From Bacillota bacterium (GTDB taxonomy: Bacteria; Bacillota; Clostridia; Acetivibrionales; DSM-1351): 30,983 bases of DNA. The notes under the pieces were generated by a model that worked only from the letters and a program-made list of their open reading frames with translations, had not been told where the DNA came from and did not search any database. Where the stretch lies: contig JAEWCZ010000029.1 of assembly GCA_023390335.1 (NCBI GenBank), forward strand, positions 1 to 30,983. The letters run 5' to 3'. The translations under genes were made by a program, and so were the position numbers. Shown in pieces: positions 8,721 through 17,316 of this stretch; position 1 is the first letter of the stretch, and each line of letters begins with the position of its first letter.

Positions 8721-9395
8721 TTAAAAACCTAAATCATAAACGATAAAAGACTTTGTCAGTCCCAAAACCTTCTCCTCATAAATATTTGCGCCGGGAAAAA
8801 GCTTTTTCAACTCCTTTTTTGTGAGCAACCGAATGGACTGCCCTAGAGCTTTCGCCTTATCCTTATCTGTTATCCTTTTATAAGGTCCCAAATTGAAGTG
8901 CGAAATGAGAAAACCTTTTATGAAATAAGGCAAGTACTGAAAGAATGGGAATAAGAAATGTGGTTCTATCGGGAAGTGTTTATTGGGCGTCTGTAAAAAA
9001 TACATTTTACCTACCCTTTGCACTTCCATCGCCATTCTCTTCTGTGCTTCAAAATCACCTACATGCTCGATAACAGAATTTGAAAATGCCAAATCAAAGG
9101 CCTTATCCTCAAACTCCGACATATCGGTTGCATCTCCCGTAATGCTTGTAAAATTATCTCTATTTGCCGCAGTTATCTTGAGATTTAATAATGTTACTCT
9201 GCACCTGCTGATAAAATCAGGGGCCAAACAGTCCCAGAAGGCCTGTGTCCCGCCAATGTCTATAATTTTCAACTCTTTTGGGCTATAACAAATACCCTCT
9301 AGCAGACTTTCGAACAGTTGCATTCTTTTACTTCTTAGTTTGTAGGATATGGATTTTGGTGACTTAAAATCCAACTCTTTGATCAGTCTGTACAT
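8721..9395 (-). CDS. SAM-dependent methyltransferase (class I), last gene of the cluster
   Basis: This 224-residue cytoplasmic protein has a class I methyltransferase fold. The SAM-binding motif I is KIIDIGGTQAFW (about residues 43-54), an acidic stretch TGDATDMSEF follows, and motif IV-like FDLAFSNSVIEHVGDFE lies near residue 110. The SNSVIEHV signature is typical of Methyltransf_11-type enzymes. The C-terminal half is rich in aromatic residues (FPFFQYLPYFIKGF) and may touch the membrane or a lipid-linked acceptor. It starts at ATG 9395 with GGAG nine bases upstream and lies 32 bases after the previous gene. Being in a glycan cluster, it probably methylates a sugar of the polymer or its end, but the substrate is not visible. 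Confidence 0.8.
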   Translation of the reverse strand: MYRLIKELDFKSPKSISYKLRSKRMQLFESLLEGICYSPKELKIIDIGGTQAFWDCLAPDFISRCRVTLLNLKITAANRDNFTSITGDATDMSEFEDKAFDLAFSNSVIEHVGDFEAQKRMAMEVQRVGKMYFLQTPNKHFPIEPHFLFPFFQYLPYFIKGFLISHFNLGPYKRITDKDKAKALGQSIRLLTKKELKKLFPGANIYEEKVLGLTKSFIVYDLGF

Positions 9396-9427
9396 ACTCT
9401 AAATCTCCTCTACAATAATTATGCCCC

Positions 9428-10390
9428 TCACCAGAGGCGTTTTTCAGCGATAACAATCAACTCATGTCCTTTGCCATACCTGTCAAGGATAAGCCCGTAT
9501 GGCTTCAGAACAATATAAAACAGGTAAGCAACAAAAACAGAAATTTTATAAACTATTCCTTTTATAAAGGGATTCACCTTGGCATGTCCCTTTAAAGGCT
9601 CTGAATTTCCTTTGTCACATAAATGGGATCGGGATTTTAAAGAAGATCTTTTCAGTCTTGAAGCGAGAAGCTGTATAAATGAAGTAATAATATGATGAAC
9701 ATACTCCTTGGAATACACCCCACCCATTTCAAATCCTGATACCGAGAGAAGTTTGCCCAATACGTCTTTCGAGTAAAAGAACAGGTGGTCGGCCTGAGCA
9801 AAATTTGGGTGCTTGTATTTAAATAATTTATCGGTACGAGATTCAAGATTAGGGGTGATTATATATAGCAGTCCCCCAGGTTTCAAATACCCATGGACCT
9901 GTTTGAGAAATTCCTTCGGGTATTGTATGTGCTCAATCAGATGAAACATACAAACCACGTCAAATTCTTCCTGAGCATAGTCCAAATCTTCAAGTCGTCC
10001 GCACCTTACATTCAAGCCTTTTCGAAAAGCATATTCTGCATATACCTGGGATGCATCCAATCCCGAAACATCAAATCCCCGCTGTCGGGCAGCCTCCAAA
10101 AATTCACCCGTCGCGCATCCGATTTCAAGGAGCTTTCCCTGCTTTTTGTATCTACTCAGGATATTTAGCCTGTCTCTAGCCCTCTGTATATTTGATTTAT
10201 CCCTTCTCCGGATTTTAACGTCATTATATAGCCTGTCGGGCATATTCCCGATATGCTCTGCTAAAGATTTATCGAGGCTCTTAAAAACCAGGCTGCATTT
10301 TAAACACTTAAGCAAACTGAATTCGTTCTCCCCGGACAAAAATTGCAAATCATCATTCCCGCACAACGGGCAGGTTGTTGTTTTTATCAT
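9428..10390 (-). CDS. SAM-dependent methyltransferase with N-terminal zinc-ribbon motif
   Basis: This 320-residue protein begins with a zinc-ribbon-like pair, CPLCG (residues 7-11) and CLKC (about 34-37). A class I methyltransferase domain follows: motif I is LLEIGCATGEFLEAA, the acidic loop is VSGLDAS, and later EEFDVVCMFHLIEHI and LKPGGLLYIITPN appear. This layout is common among sugar and polysaccharide methyltransferases in glycan clusters. The C-terminal region (about 270-300) has a hydrophobic stretch, KISVFVAYLFYIVLKPYGL, which may anchor it to the membrane. It lies 21 bases after the GT4 gene at 10412-11599 and has GAGG before its ATG. Two adjacent methyltransferases suggest a doubly methylated sugar or a methylated chain end, which is an inference. 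Confidence 0.85.
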   Translation of the reverse strand: MIKTTTCPLCGNDDLQFLSGENEFSLLKCLKCSLVFKSLDKSLAEHIGNMPDRLYNDVKIRRRDKSNIQRARDRLNILSRYKKQGKLLEIGCATGEFLEAARQRGFDVSGLDASQVYAEYAFRKGLNVRCGRLEDLDYAQEEFDVVCMFHLIEHIQYPKEFLKQVHGYLKPGGLLYIITPNLESRTDKLFKYKHPNFAQADHLFFYSKDVLGKLLSVSGFEMGGVYSKEYVHHIITSFIQLLASRLKRSSLKSRSHLCDKGNSEPLKGHAKVNPFIKGIVYKISVFVAYLFYIVLKPYGLILDRYGKGHELIVIAEKRLW

Positions 10391-10411
10391 ACTCTACCTC
10401 ATCCAGATTTA

Positions 10412-11599
10412 TTATTTGCGTGTCAATTCCTCCAGGATGGATCTGTAAAAACTCAACTGTGCATCCCATGACAGTTCTTTTTCAGCATAGGCTCTCGCCT
10501 GCTTTTTCAACTCGTTATATTCATCCACCGGCTTATTAAATAAAGATTCGACTGTACCTGCAATATCATCAACGCTGTCAGGTTCAACAATAAAACATGC
10601 ATTTTGTCTGTTTACAGGTATGAATTCTTCATGGCCTTTAATACCTACAATGCTTGGTACGCCGCTTGCAAGAGCCTCTGCGAGTACAGTGGTAAAGGCA
10701 GGAGGGTTGGTCATATTTGGAATCACAAGCAAATCAATTTTCGCCATATATTCAGGGATTCTTTTGTTTTCTACATAACCGCAAAGTAGCATATTACCAG
10801 GAATAAGGGGCAAATATTTCTCCCGTTCGTACGGACTGGTAAAATCCCCCACAGCAATAAACTTCAATGTATTATTATGTAAACAGTGTGCTGCTAGTTC
10901 TACAAAAGAACCAAAGCCTTTATTCTCAGCCAGTCTACCAATATATCCTATAGAGAAGCATTCTCTCCTTTTTTCCTTTGGTAAGGAAAATTTATATCTT
11001 TCCAGATCAACAGGCTTAGGCTTAACAATGATCTTTTGGGGTGAAATATTGTACTTATCTATCAGACGACGCTTTCCACCATGGCTATATGTTATTATTC
11101 CCGCTACATTTCCAGCTATTATCTTCTCGAGTCCTCTAAAGAACATCATTCTTCCACCATCCCCGCAATCTATCCATAAAACAGGAATTTTAAAAATCCT
11201 GCTTGCGATATAGTTCAAATAACTCCTCGGAGTCAATGTTGTATAATTTGATTCGATGATTACATCTGGTTTTAAACGTATAAGTTTTAGTAAGTAGCCC
11301 ATGGGCAGATGAAAAAAATTCGTCGACTCAACTTTCTTAAAATGGAATATTTTCTTATACAGTCTTATGCATTTGTAAAAGCAAAACTTCACATCTTTGG
11401 GAATACCACCCATAATGTTTTTGATGTTTCCTATATCAAAATATTTTTGTCCAAATAATTTCTCGTCTGCATAGCTATTGACTCTGGGACATAGAAATGT
11501 GTATTTGTCACCATACCTCTCGCATAGCAGAAAACCAAGCTTCAAATCTTTACTACCCCTGTACAATTCAATAAATTCATGGGAATCAAGAATTTTCAT
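10412..11599 (-). CDS. GT4-like glycosyltransferase with altered acidic motif
   Basis: This 395-residue protein is a GT-B fold glycosyltransferase. The C-terminal half shows the group 1 pattern: SIGYIGRLAENKGFGSFVELA (start of the nucleotide-binding half, about residue 218), AVGDFTSPYE, LCGYVENKRIPEYMAKIDLLVIPN and VLAEALASGVPSIVG. The usual E-x7-E motif is altered: the second Glu is there (LAEALASG) but the first position is Pro (NPPAFTTVL). The N-terminal half is unusual and diverged. It starts at ATG 11599 behind GAGGAGA. The flippase gene is 22 bases upstream. It probably adds one sugar of the repeat unit on the cytoplasmic side; donor and acceptor are unknown. Confidence 0.82.
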   Translation of the reverse strand: MKILDSHEFIELYRGSKDLKLGFLLCERYGDKYTFLCPRVNSYADEKLFGQKYFDIGNIKNIMGGIPKDVKFCFYKCIRLYKKIFHFKKVESTNFFHLPMGYLLKLIRLKPDVIIESNYTTLTPRSYLNYIASRIFKIPVLWIDCGDGGRMMFFRGLEKIIAGNVAGIITYSHGGKRRLIDKYNISPQKIIVKPKPVDLERYKFSLPKEKRRECFSIGYIGRLAENKGFGSFVELAAHCLHNNTLKFIAVGDFTSPYEREKYLPLIPGNMLLCGYVENKRIPEYMAKIDLLVIPNMTNPPAFTTVLAEALASGVPSIVGIKGHEEFIPVNRQNACFIVEPDSVDDIAGTVESLFNKPVDEYNELKKQARAYAEKELSWDAQLSFYRSILEELTRK

Positions 11600-11621
11600 A
11601 GTCTCTCCTCAAATCTACAAC

Positions 11622-13073
11622 TCAATTAGTATCAAGCGAAACCTTCTTATCACTTTCTTTCATAAATAGTTCTTTAAAGTATCCCGACAAATTCACTCCA
11701 AATAAATAGCAAATTATTACGTGTCCTGATATCAATATAACTGTTCCCAATAAGACATTTCTCCCGCACAGAGCAATTCCCACATCAACAGTAAGAAATG
11801 CCATCAATGCCGTCAGGTAATTCAATTTAAATTTTATATTGTTTTTAAAGGAAGTGAAAAGAAGCACCCAAAACTGTATAATTTCGCTGATAAGAAACGC
11901 TGCGGCACTCCCTATCGCACCGTATTTTAAAGTCAAAGCTATAACCAATATTATTTTCTCAATAAGACAGATCAAATAATACTTATACAACATGCTCACT
12001 TTGTTATTTGATATAAACAAAAAGGCCAGAAGAAATGATAGTGATGTAAAAACGAAGGATGGTACCATTGTTTTGTATATTGACACTGCATCTAAGAACT
12101 CCGCACCATATACCACCTTAATTATAAACCCTGCAGAAATATACTGGACCATTTGAATAAAATTAAAGAACACAATAAAAATTATATATACCCTGTTAAA
12201 TAGATTATTCGCACCATCATAATCGTCATTATAATAAAGGTTTGCTAAAATTGGGAAAACCACCTGTATCAAGCCGTTAGGAAGGAATTGTTGTATAAAC
12301 AAAAGCTTTGTCACGCTGTTGTACAATCCCATTTCAACACTGTTCACGAAGCTCTTTACCAGTACTGAATCAATCCGGAAGTATACGCCTCTGATAATTA
12401 TAGGTATGGCAAAAACAATACAACTTTTTAATATTACCAGAAGACTTATGGAATGATGCTTCAACACTACTTTTGGCCCGCCAAAAATGCTCCAAATGAT
12501 ATATGTCCATGCGAACAGTATTAGCAGGGTGCTGATCGTGATTCCGGCACTGAATCCGTATATATTGTATGTGAGATAATAAAGTGCCAGGCCTAAACCT
12601 AATCGCAGGAAGCTGCCAAGTATACTTAAAAGTGCATCCAGTGCAAACCTGCCGATAGCCCTCAGCACATTTCTAAACACGTTTGTCAGGTTTTCAAAGA
12701 TAATTGAAATGAAAAGTATGAGCACAACATTTCTGATGCACGGAGAATTTTCAAAATTGTTTATAAAAAAATAAAGTCCCACAAAAGAAATAATTGATAC
12801 TATAGCTTCAAATTCAATAACCTTCCATATATACTCCGCATTTTTTTCTCTCTCTTCTGAAAGTTTTTTCATTATAAAATTATTAGTGCCAAAGTCTACA
12901 AAGTTAATCAGCAGCAGACCCAGATTTATACCGTATATATATATCCCATAACCAGTAACACCCAGTTTTCTAGCTACTATCGCATTTAATAGAAACAACA
13001 CAGCTTTACTTACTATCTCTCCGGTATAAACGAATGTAGCACGGGTTATAACCTTTTTCTTACTTACTATCAT
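11622..13073 (-). CDS. wzx: Polysaccharide flippase (Wzx / oligosaccharide exporter family)
   Basis: This 483-residue protein is hydrophobic throughout, with about 12-14 predicted membrane segments. Its start (ITRATFVYTGEIVSKAVLFLLNAIVARKLG then YGIYIYG) matches the polysaccharide synthesis/export family of the MOP superfamily. In the Wzx/Wzy route it would flip the undecaprenyl-diphosphate-linked repeat unit across the membrane. Length is normal. The start codon lies inside the 3' end of the dehydrogenase gene (14-base overlap), with GGAGAG nine bases before the ATG, so translation is probably coupled. No other exporter such as an ABC pair is in the cluster, which supports a Wzy-dependent pathway. 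Confidence 0.9.
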   Translation of the reverse strand: MIVSKKKVITRATFVYTGEIVSKAVLFLLNAIVARKLGVTGYGIYIYGINLGLLLINFVDFGTNNFIMKKLSEEREKNAEYIWKVIEFEAIVSIISFVGLYFFINNFENSPCIRNVVLILFISIIFENLTNVFRNVLRAIGRFALDALLSILGSFLRLGLGLALYYLTYNIYGFSAGITISTLLILFAWTYIIWSIFGGPKVVLKHHSISLLVILKSCIVFAIPIIIRGVYFRIDSVLVKSFVNSVEMGLYNSVTKLLFIQQFLPNGLIQVVFPILANLYYNDDYDGANNLFNRVYIIFIVFFNFIQMVQYISAGFIIKVVYGAEFLDAVSIYKTMVPSFVFTSLSFLLAFLFISNNKVSMLYKYYLICLIEKIILVIALTLKYGAIGSAAAFLISEIIQFWVLLFTSFKNNIKFKLNYLTALMAFLTVDVGIALCGRNVLLGTVILISGHVIICYLFGVNLSGYFKELFMKESDKKVSLDTN

Positions 13074-14433
13074 TAACTGCGTCTCTCCTTATAGACTCTA
13101 TTTCTTCACCTATATTGCTCCTTCCTACCCCTTCGTAGTAAAAACCTGCAGCAATCACCTTTTGGGGGTCATATACATTCCTGAAATCAAAGAAATATGT
13201 ACCGTGCATATCTGCCCCCATACGCATGAGATCCAAATTACTGAAGCAATCCCACTCGGTAGCCAGTACAATTGCATCTGCGTCCCGGGCACACTCATAT
13301 TCATCACTGCAATACTTTATTGTTTTATGTACTGTTAACTGCCTACTAACACTTTCCATGGCAATAGGATCATATACTTTCACGCTTGCACCCCTGCCAA
13401 GCAATTCCCTAATAATTCCAATTGAAGGCGATTCTCTGATGTCATCAGTCCCAGGCTTGAATGAAAGGCCAAGCACGCCTATCACCTTATTGTTTACACC
13501 TTTTAGCTTACTCTCTATCTTATCTGCCATTATCTTCTTCTGGTAATAATTCACTTCACAGACCGATTTGATAATTCTCATGTCCACTCTTGATTCCTCG
13601 CCCATTTTTATCAATGCACGCGTATCCTTGGGCAAGCAACTTCCACCATAGCCCAGACCGGGACGCAGGAAACGTCCTCCAATTCTCTTGTCCATTCCCA
13701 TAGCCCGCGCCACACCGCATATATCTACTCCCATTTTGTCACACAAATTAGATATTTCGTTAATAAAGCTAATCTTTGTGGCAAGGAATGCATTTGATGC
13801 GTATTTGATCAACTCGGCCGTTTCAAAATTGGTCAGTATAAATGGAACTTCCTCCTTAATGCATGATTCATAAATCCCTTTAATTATCTTCTGTGCCTTT
13901 AAGCTTCCGGTTCCTATTACAATACGGCTTGGATGCATAAAATCCCTTACAGATGTACCCTCACCCAGAAATTCCGGATTGGCTACCACATCAAAGTCAA
14001 ACCCCTTCTTAAGCCTGTTCATCTTCTCGCGTATCAAAGAAGAGAGCATCTTCGCTGTTCCTACTGGTACGGTACTTTTACTCACGATAACCTTATACCC
14101 GTTAATATATTGTGCAATTTCTCTTGCAACTGTTTTTACATGCTTCAAATCAGCCGAACCATCCTCACGTGGAGGTGTTCCTACAGTTATAAATATGACC
14201 TCTGCGCCCTCTACCGTTTCTTGGATATTTGTAGTAAACTTTAGCCTGGCAGACTGAAAATTTCTTGTAACTATCTCTTGAAGTCCCGGCTCATGAATTG
14301 GCAGTATTCCTTCTCTCAAATTTGCAATCTTCTCCTCTTCCGTATCCATACATGTAACATCCATACCACATTCCGATAGGCAAGCTCCCGTCACCAGCCC
14401 AACATACCCTGTCCCTATAATTGAAATTTTCAT
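13060..14433 (-). CDS. ugd: UDP-glucose 6-dehydrogenase
   Basis: This enzyme oxidises UDP-glucose to UDP-glucuronate with two NAD+. Its 457 residues have the family order: Rossmann motif IIGTGYVGLVTGACL at the start, VGTPPREDGSADL near residue 90, SKSTVPVGTA, NPEFLGEGTSVRDFMHPSRIVIG, and the active-site Cys in YGGSCLPKDTRAL near residue 260 (more often GGSCFPKD). The C-terminal domain has GVLGLSFKPGTDDIRESPS and ends normally. I use ATG 14433; GTG at 14436 is an alternative with the same AAGGGGAG site. It supplies the acidic sugar donor, so the polymer probably contains glucuronic acid or a sugar derived from it. A GDP-mannose or UDP-GlcNAc dehydrogenase is possible but less likely. Confidence 0.88.
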   Translation of the reverse strand: MKISIIGTGYVGLVTGACLSECGMDVTCMDTEEEKIANLREGILPIHEPGLQEIVTRNFQSARLKFTTNIQETVEGAEVIFITVGTPPREDGSADLKHVKTVAREIAQYINGYKVIVSKSTVPVGTAKMLSSLIREKMNRLKKGFDFDVVANPEFLGEGTSVRDFMHPSRIVIGTGSLKAQKIIKGIYESCIKEEVPFILTNFETAELIKYASNAFLATKISFINEISNLCDKMGVDICGVARAMGMDKRIGGRFLRPGLGYGGSCLPKDTRALIKMGEESRVDMRIIKSVCEVNYYQKKIMADKIESKLKGVNNKVIGVLGLSFKPGTDDIRESPSIGIIRELLGRGASVKVYDPIAMESVSRQLTVHKTIKYCSDEYECARDADAIVLATEWDCFSNLDLMRMGADMHGTYFFDFRNVYDPQKVIAAGFYYEGVGRSNIGEEIESIRRDAVNDSK

Positions 14434-14462
14434 CACTAGCCACTCCCCTTCAGTTATGTAAA

Positions 14463-15131
14463 TTAAAATGCATTCCTATCTCCAAGAAGCACCGGCATTG
14501 TCTTAATAATGATTTTCAAGTCATACCAAAAGTTTCGCTCTCTTATATATTTGAGATCTAACCTTATCATCTCATCAAAACCCAACTTATTTCTTCCGCT
14601 GATCTGCCATATCCCTGTCAACCCAGGTTTGATGGACATCCTCAGATGGTGCCATATATCATAATTTTCCACTTCCCGTATGAGCGGCGGTCTGGGCCCT
14701 ACAAGACTCATTTCTCCCTTAATCACGTTTATAAGTTGAGGAAGTTCATCAATGCTGGTTTTTCTGAGAAATCTTCCCAGGTTTGTAATTCTGGGGTCAT
14801 CCTTGATTTTAAACATATGTCCTGACGCCTGATTCCTTTGCTGAACCTCTTTTAAAAGCTGCTCTGCATTGGTAACCATTGTACGGAATTTATACATATT
14901 AAATATTTTGCCCCTATATCCCATCCTCTCTTGTTTAAAAATAGCAGGTCCGCGTGAATCCACTTTAATCGCAATTAAGACTGTAATTAACATAGGAAGC
15001 AGCACTATCAAAGCTATTGCCGATAATACAATATCGAAAGCTCTTTTTCCAATCTCATAGAAGTAATTTTTATTTGTGTTTAAAGCTCCTTCATCAACAA
15101 CTTCTTTAATTTTTTTTTGTAATTCAATCAT
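14463..15131 (-). CDS. Initiating phosphoglycosyltransferase (bacterial sugar transferase)
   Basis: This is the priming enzyme, which transfers sugar-1-phosphate from a nucleotide sugar to undecaprenyl phosphate. Its 222 residues form the short monotopic type: a hydrophobic segment (ALIVLLPMLITVLIAI, about 38-55), then the catalytic core with GPAIFKQERMGYRGK, FNMYKFRTM, the DDPRITNLGRFLRKTSIDELPQLINV block, MSLVGPRPPL and KPGLTGIWQISGR. Length and motifs match PF02397 without the large N-terminal membrane domain of WbaP. I chose ATG 15131 because AAAGG lies eight bases upstream; GTG 15140 overlaps that site. The sugar (galactose, glucose or an N-acetyl sugar) cannot be told. It follows the phosphatase gene by 18 bases. 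Confidence 0.92.
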   Translation of the reverse strand: MIELQKKIKEVVDEGALNTNKNYFYEIGKRAFDIVLSAIALIVLLPMLITVLIAIKVDSRGPAIFKQERMGYRGKIFNMYKFRTMVTNAEQLLKEVQQRNQASGHMFKIKDDPRITNLGRFLRKTSIDELPQLINVIKGEMSLVGPRPPLIREVENYDIWHHLRMSIKPGLTGIWQISGRNKLGFDEMIRLDLKYIRERNFWYDLKIIIKTMPVLLGDRNAF

Positions 15132-15149
15132 CTTCAACACCTTTGTGTA

Positions 15150-15878
15150 TTAAATAGCTTTTGACGTTTTATTGCTATTACATTGAACTATAGACTCAGC
15201 ATTATCGCAAAACAGTCTTTTCACGTACTCATTTCCGATCCATTTTTTTACAGTGTAATAGGCTCTTTCATACCATTGTGAATAATCCGAAGCAAAATGT
15301 GCATTTGAAGCAATAAAATGTGCATCACCGTTCTTTATAAGCTTCTTGGCCAGATACCTCGCTCTAGCCCCATACACGCCCAATATACTCGGAGCATCAA
15401 TTTGAATAAGGCATCCGCTGTCAATCAAGCTATCTATCAGGTTATAATCCCTAAAAAAAGCACAGCATCTTTCAGGGTGGGCTATGATTGGAGTAATTTT
15501 ATAATTTCTTAGCAGGTGTATATTTTCAAATGTCTGGTATGAGAAATTACTATATGGAATTTCAACAAGCATAAATCTCGTATTATTCAGAGTGTAATTC
15601 ACGAGTAGGCTCATGTTTTCTTTACTTACTGATGTTATAAACACCTCAAATCCTATCTTGACAGCAATATTAAAGTCATTTGCTTTATTTGCGAGGTCAT
15701 AAAACTTTTGATACATGTCCTCCTCATTATATTTAAAAATATTACCGTGTAAGTGCAGCGTTGTAATTATCCTCTTTATACCGATTTTTTTCGCTTCATG
15801 CATCATCCTAATCGATTCTCCGATTGCAGCCGGACCATCGTCAAGGCCATGCAATAAATGACAATGTAAGTCAATCAT
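15150..15878 (-). CDS. CpsB/YwqE-type PHP tyrosine-protein phosphatase, variant metal site
   Basis: This 242-residue protein is the partner phosphatase of the BY-kinase encoded just upstream, with which it overlaps by eight bases. CpsB/YwqE proteins are metal-dependent PHP enzymes that remove phosphate from the kinase tyrosine tail. Visible motifs are HCHLLHGLDDG (residues 5-15; H5 and H7), TTLHLHGN (39-46), the Glu of GFEVF (78), IIAHPER (H134) and FIASNAH (188-194). The last is normally SDAH, whose Asp is a metal ligand; here it is Asn192, which may weaken or change metal binding. H42 keeps the histidine of the usual ATPHH. AGGTGG before the ATG supports the start. It acts in the cytoplasm or at the inner membrane face and should tune chain length by controlling CpsD phosphorylation. 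Confidence 0.88.
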   Translation of the reverse strand: MIDLHCHLLHGLDDGPAAIGESIRMMHEAKKIGIKRIITTLHLHGNIFKYNEEDMYQKFYDLANKANDFNIAVKIGFEVFITSVSKENMSLLVNYTLNNTRFMLVEIPYSNFSYQTFENIHLLRNYKITPIIAHPERCCAFFRDYNLIDSLIDSGCLIQIDAPSILGVYGARARYLAKKLIKNGDAHFIASNAHFASDYSQWYERAYYTVKKWIGNEYVKRLFCDNAESIVQCNSNKTSKAI

Positions 15879-17316
15879 TTGTTTTCCACCTACCCTTATT
15901 GGCCCTCACAAATTTTTGCCTTGTATATTTTCGTATATCTTTAACGGTATCAAAGTACAAAAATTTATTATAATAATCATTATTCTTGTCAAAATAGTCT
16001 GAAGTCTTATTGAAAACCGCTCCGATAACGGTTGAATTCGCATCATCCAACTGCCGTTTCAATACCTGAGCCCTGCGGGCATCAACCGAATCTGGGGCAA
16101 CTACTATGATGCTTCCGTCTGTTTGTGAAGCAATTATAGCTCCATCTATTACATTTCCTAGGCAGGGAGTGTCAACGATTACGATGTCATAACATTCCTT
16201 TACCTTCATCATGAACTCGTTAAATTTAAAAGAATCAAGTAACTCTGTCGGGTTGTGTGGCTTTTTGCCCACAGGTACATATGACAGATTCTCAATATTG
16301 GTTTTAAGTATTATATCCTTGAAAGATGTTTGCTCACCACTTATATATCTGGCAAGCCCTGCTGAAGCATGTCCCGCTAACCGTTTTAGTTCTATCGGCT
16401 TTCTGAAATCCGCGTCCACCAATAATACTCTTCTATTGTCTTTTGCAAAAGAGATTGCAAGGTTTATCGCAACAAATGTTTTCCCTTGCTTCGGGGCAAA
16501 GCCGACTATGGCGATGGTTTTTATTTTACTGTTAAATGTATTGAAATGCACATTTACCCTTAATGCTTTATATGCCTCCTCTATAGGGGGACTTTTTATA
16601 TTGTATAGCCTATCATAACTATTCCATCTACTTCCGCTCACCGTTTTCTTTTTAGACTTTGGTATCACTCCCAGAACTTTTACTTCCAGCAATCTTTCGA
16701 TATCCTCAGCTGCCTTTATTGTTTCATCTAATTCCTGTATAAAATAAACGATGAGAAAACCTATTAGTAATCCAGCACACCCTCCGATAGCAGTGTTCTT
16801 TTTATGCTGGGGTTCAACCGGCTTGGTCACTTCTTCAGCCTTATCTATAACAACAATACTCTGGTCTTTCATTATCTCCTTTACCTTTTCTTTAAAAACA
16901 TCGGCAAAACAATTTGCAAGCTTGGCTGATGCTTTTGGAGAAACGCCCAATACCCCAATTTCAATTATCCTCGTATCACTTACTAGACTAACACTTACGT
17001 TCTTGGCCATTTCCTCAATGCTCATATTGTTTAATTTAAGCTGTTTAATAACCTTTTCTGTCACCGACCTACTTTTAATAATTTCCTTAAATTCTTTTAC
17101 CAACTGCTGCCCGGCCAAAATATCAGCATATGTCTGTTGTGCGGCAAAACTATATCCCTCGTTAATAACGATCATGGTCACACTTGCCTTGTACTGCGGA
17201 ATATATGTTGTAAGGGAAATGTATGCTGAAATCCCACCCCCTATTAAACCTAACAGCAATATTATGCATATGCCCTTTATAAAATTTATAAAGTGCATTC
17301 TAATATAAATGTTCAT
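15871..17316 (-). CDS. Fused chain-length regulator and BY tyrosine kinase (CpsC-CpsD / Wzc-like)
   Basis: This 481-residue inner-membrane protein joins a Wzz/CpsC part and a bacterial tyrosine kinase. Membrane segments lie at about 12-34 and 175-194, with the Wzz domain between and a short proline-bearing stretch (KPVEPQ) before the second. The kinase part has Walker A FAPKQGKTFVA (273-283), Walker A' VLLVDADFRKP (297-307) and Walker B DIVIVDTPCLG (about 378-388). The usual PGEGKS is changed to PKQGKT but the Lys and Thr remain. The C-terminus has a tyrosine cluster (DYFDKNNDYYNKFLYFD), the expected autophosphorylation tail. Streptococci keep CpsC and CpsD apart; fusion is usual in many clostridia and Gram-negatives. 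It overlaps the upstream GT gene by four bases (ATGA). Confidence 0.92.
   Translation of the reverse strand: MNIYIRMHFINFIKGICIILLLGLIGGGISAYISLTTYIPQYKASVTMIVINEGYSFAAQQTYADILAGQQLVKEFKEIIKSRSVTEKVIKQLKLNNMSIEEMAKNVSVSLVSDTRIIEIGVLGVSPKASAKLANCFADVFKEKVKEIMKDQSIVVIDKAEEVTKPVEPQHKKNTAIGGCAGLLIGFLIVYFIQELDETIKAAEDIERLLEVKVLGVIPKSKKKTVSGSRWNSYDRLYNIKSPPIEEAYKALRVNVHFNTFNSKIKTIAIVGFAPKQGKTFVAINLAISFAKDNRRVLLVDADFRKPIELKRLAGHASAGLARYISGEQTSFKDIILKTNIENLSYVPVGKKPHNPTELLDSFKFNEFMMKVKECYDIVIVDTPCLGNVIDGAIIASQTDGSIIVVAPDSVDARRAQVLKRQLDDANSTVIGAVFNKTSDYFDKNNDYYNKFLYFDTVKDIRKYTRQKFVRANKGRWKTND

Noticed and set aside
8572..8724. A 50-codon plus-strand frame starting at ATG 8572
   Set aside because: It has no ribosome binding site, the composition is not clearly coding, and it overlaps the stop of the methyltransferase gene. 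It may be a gene remnant, but I cannot name it.
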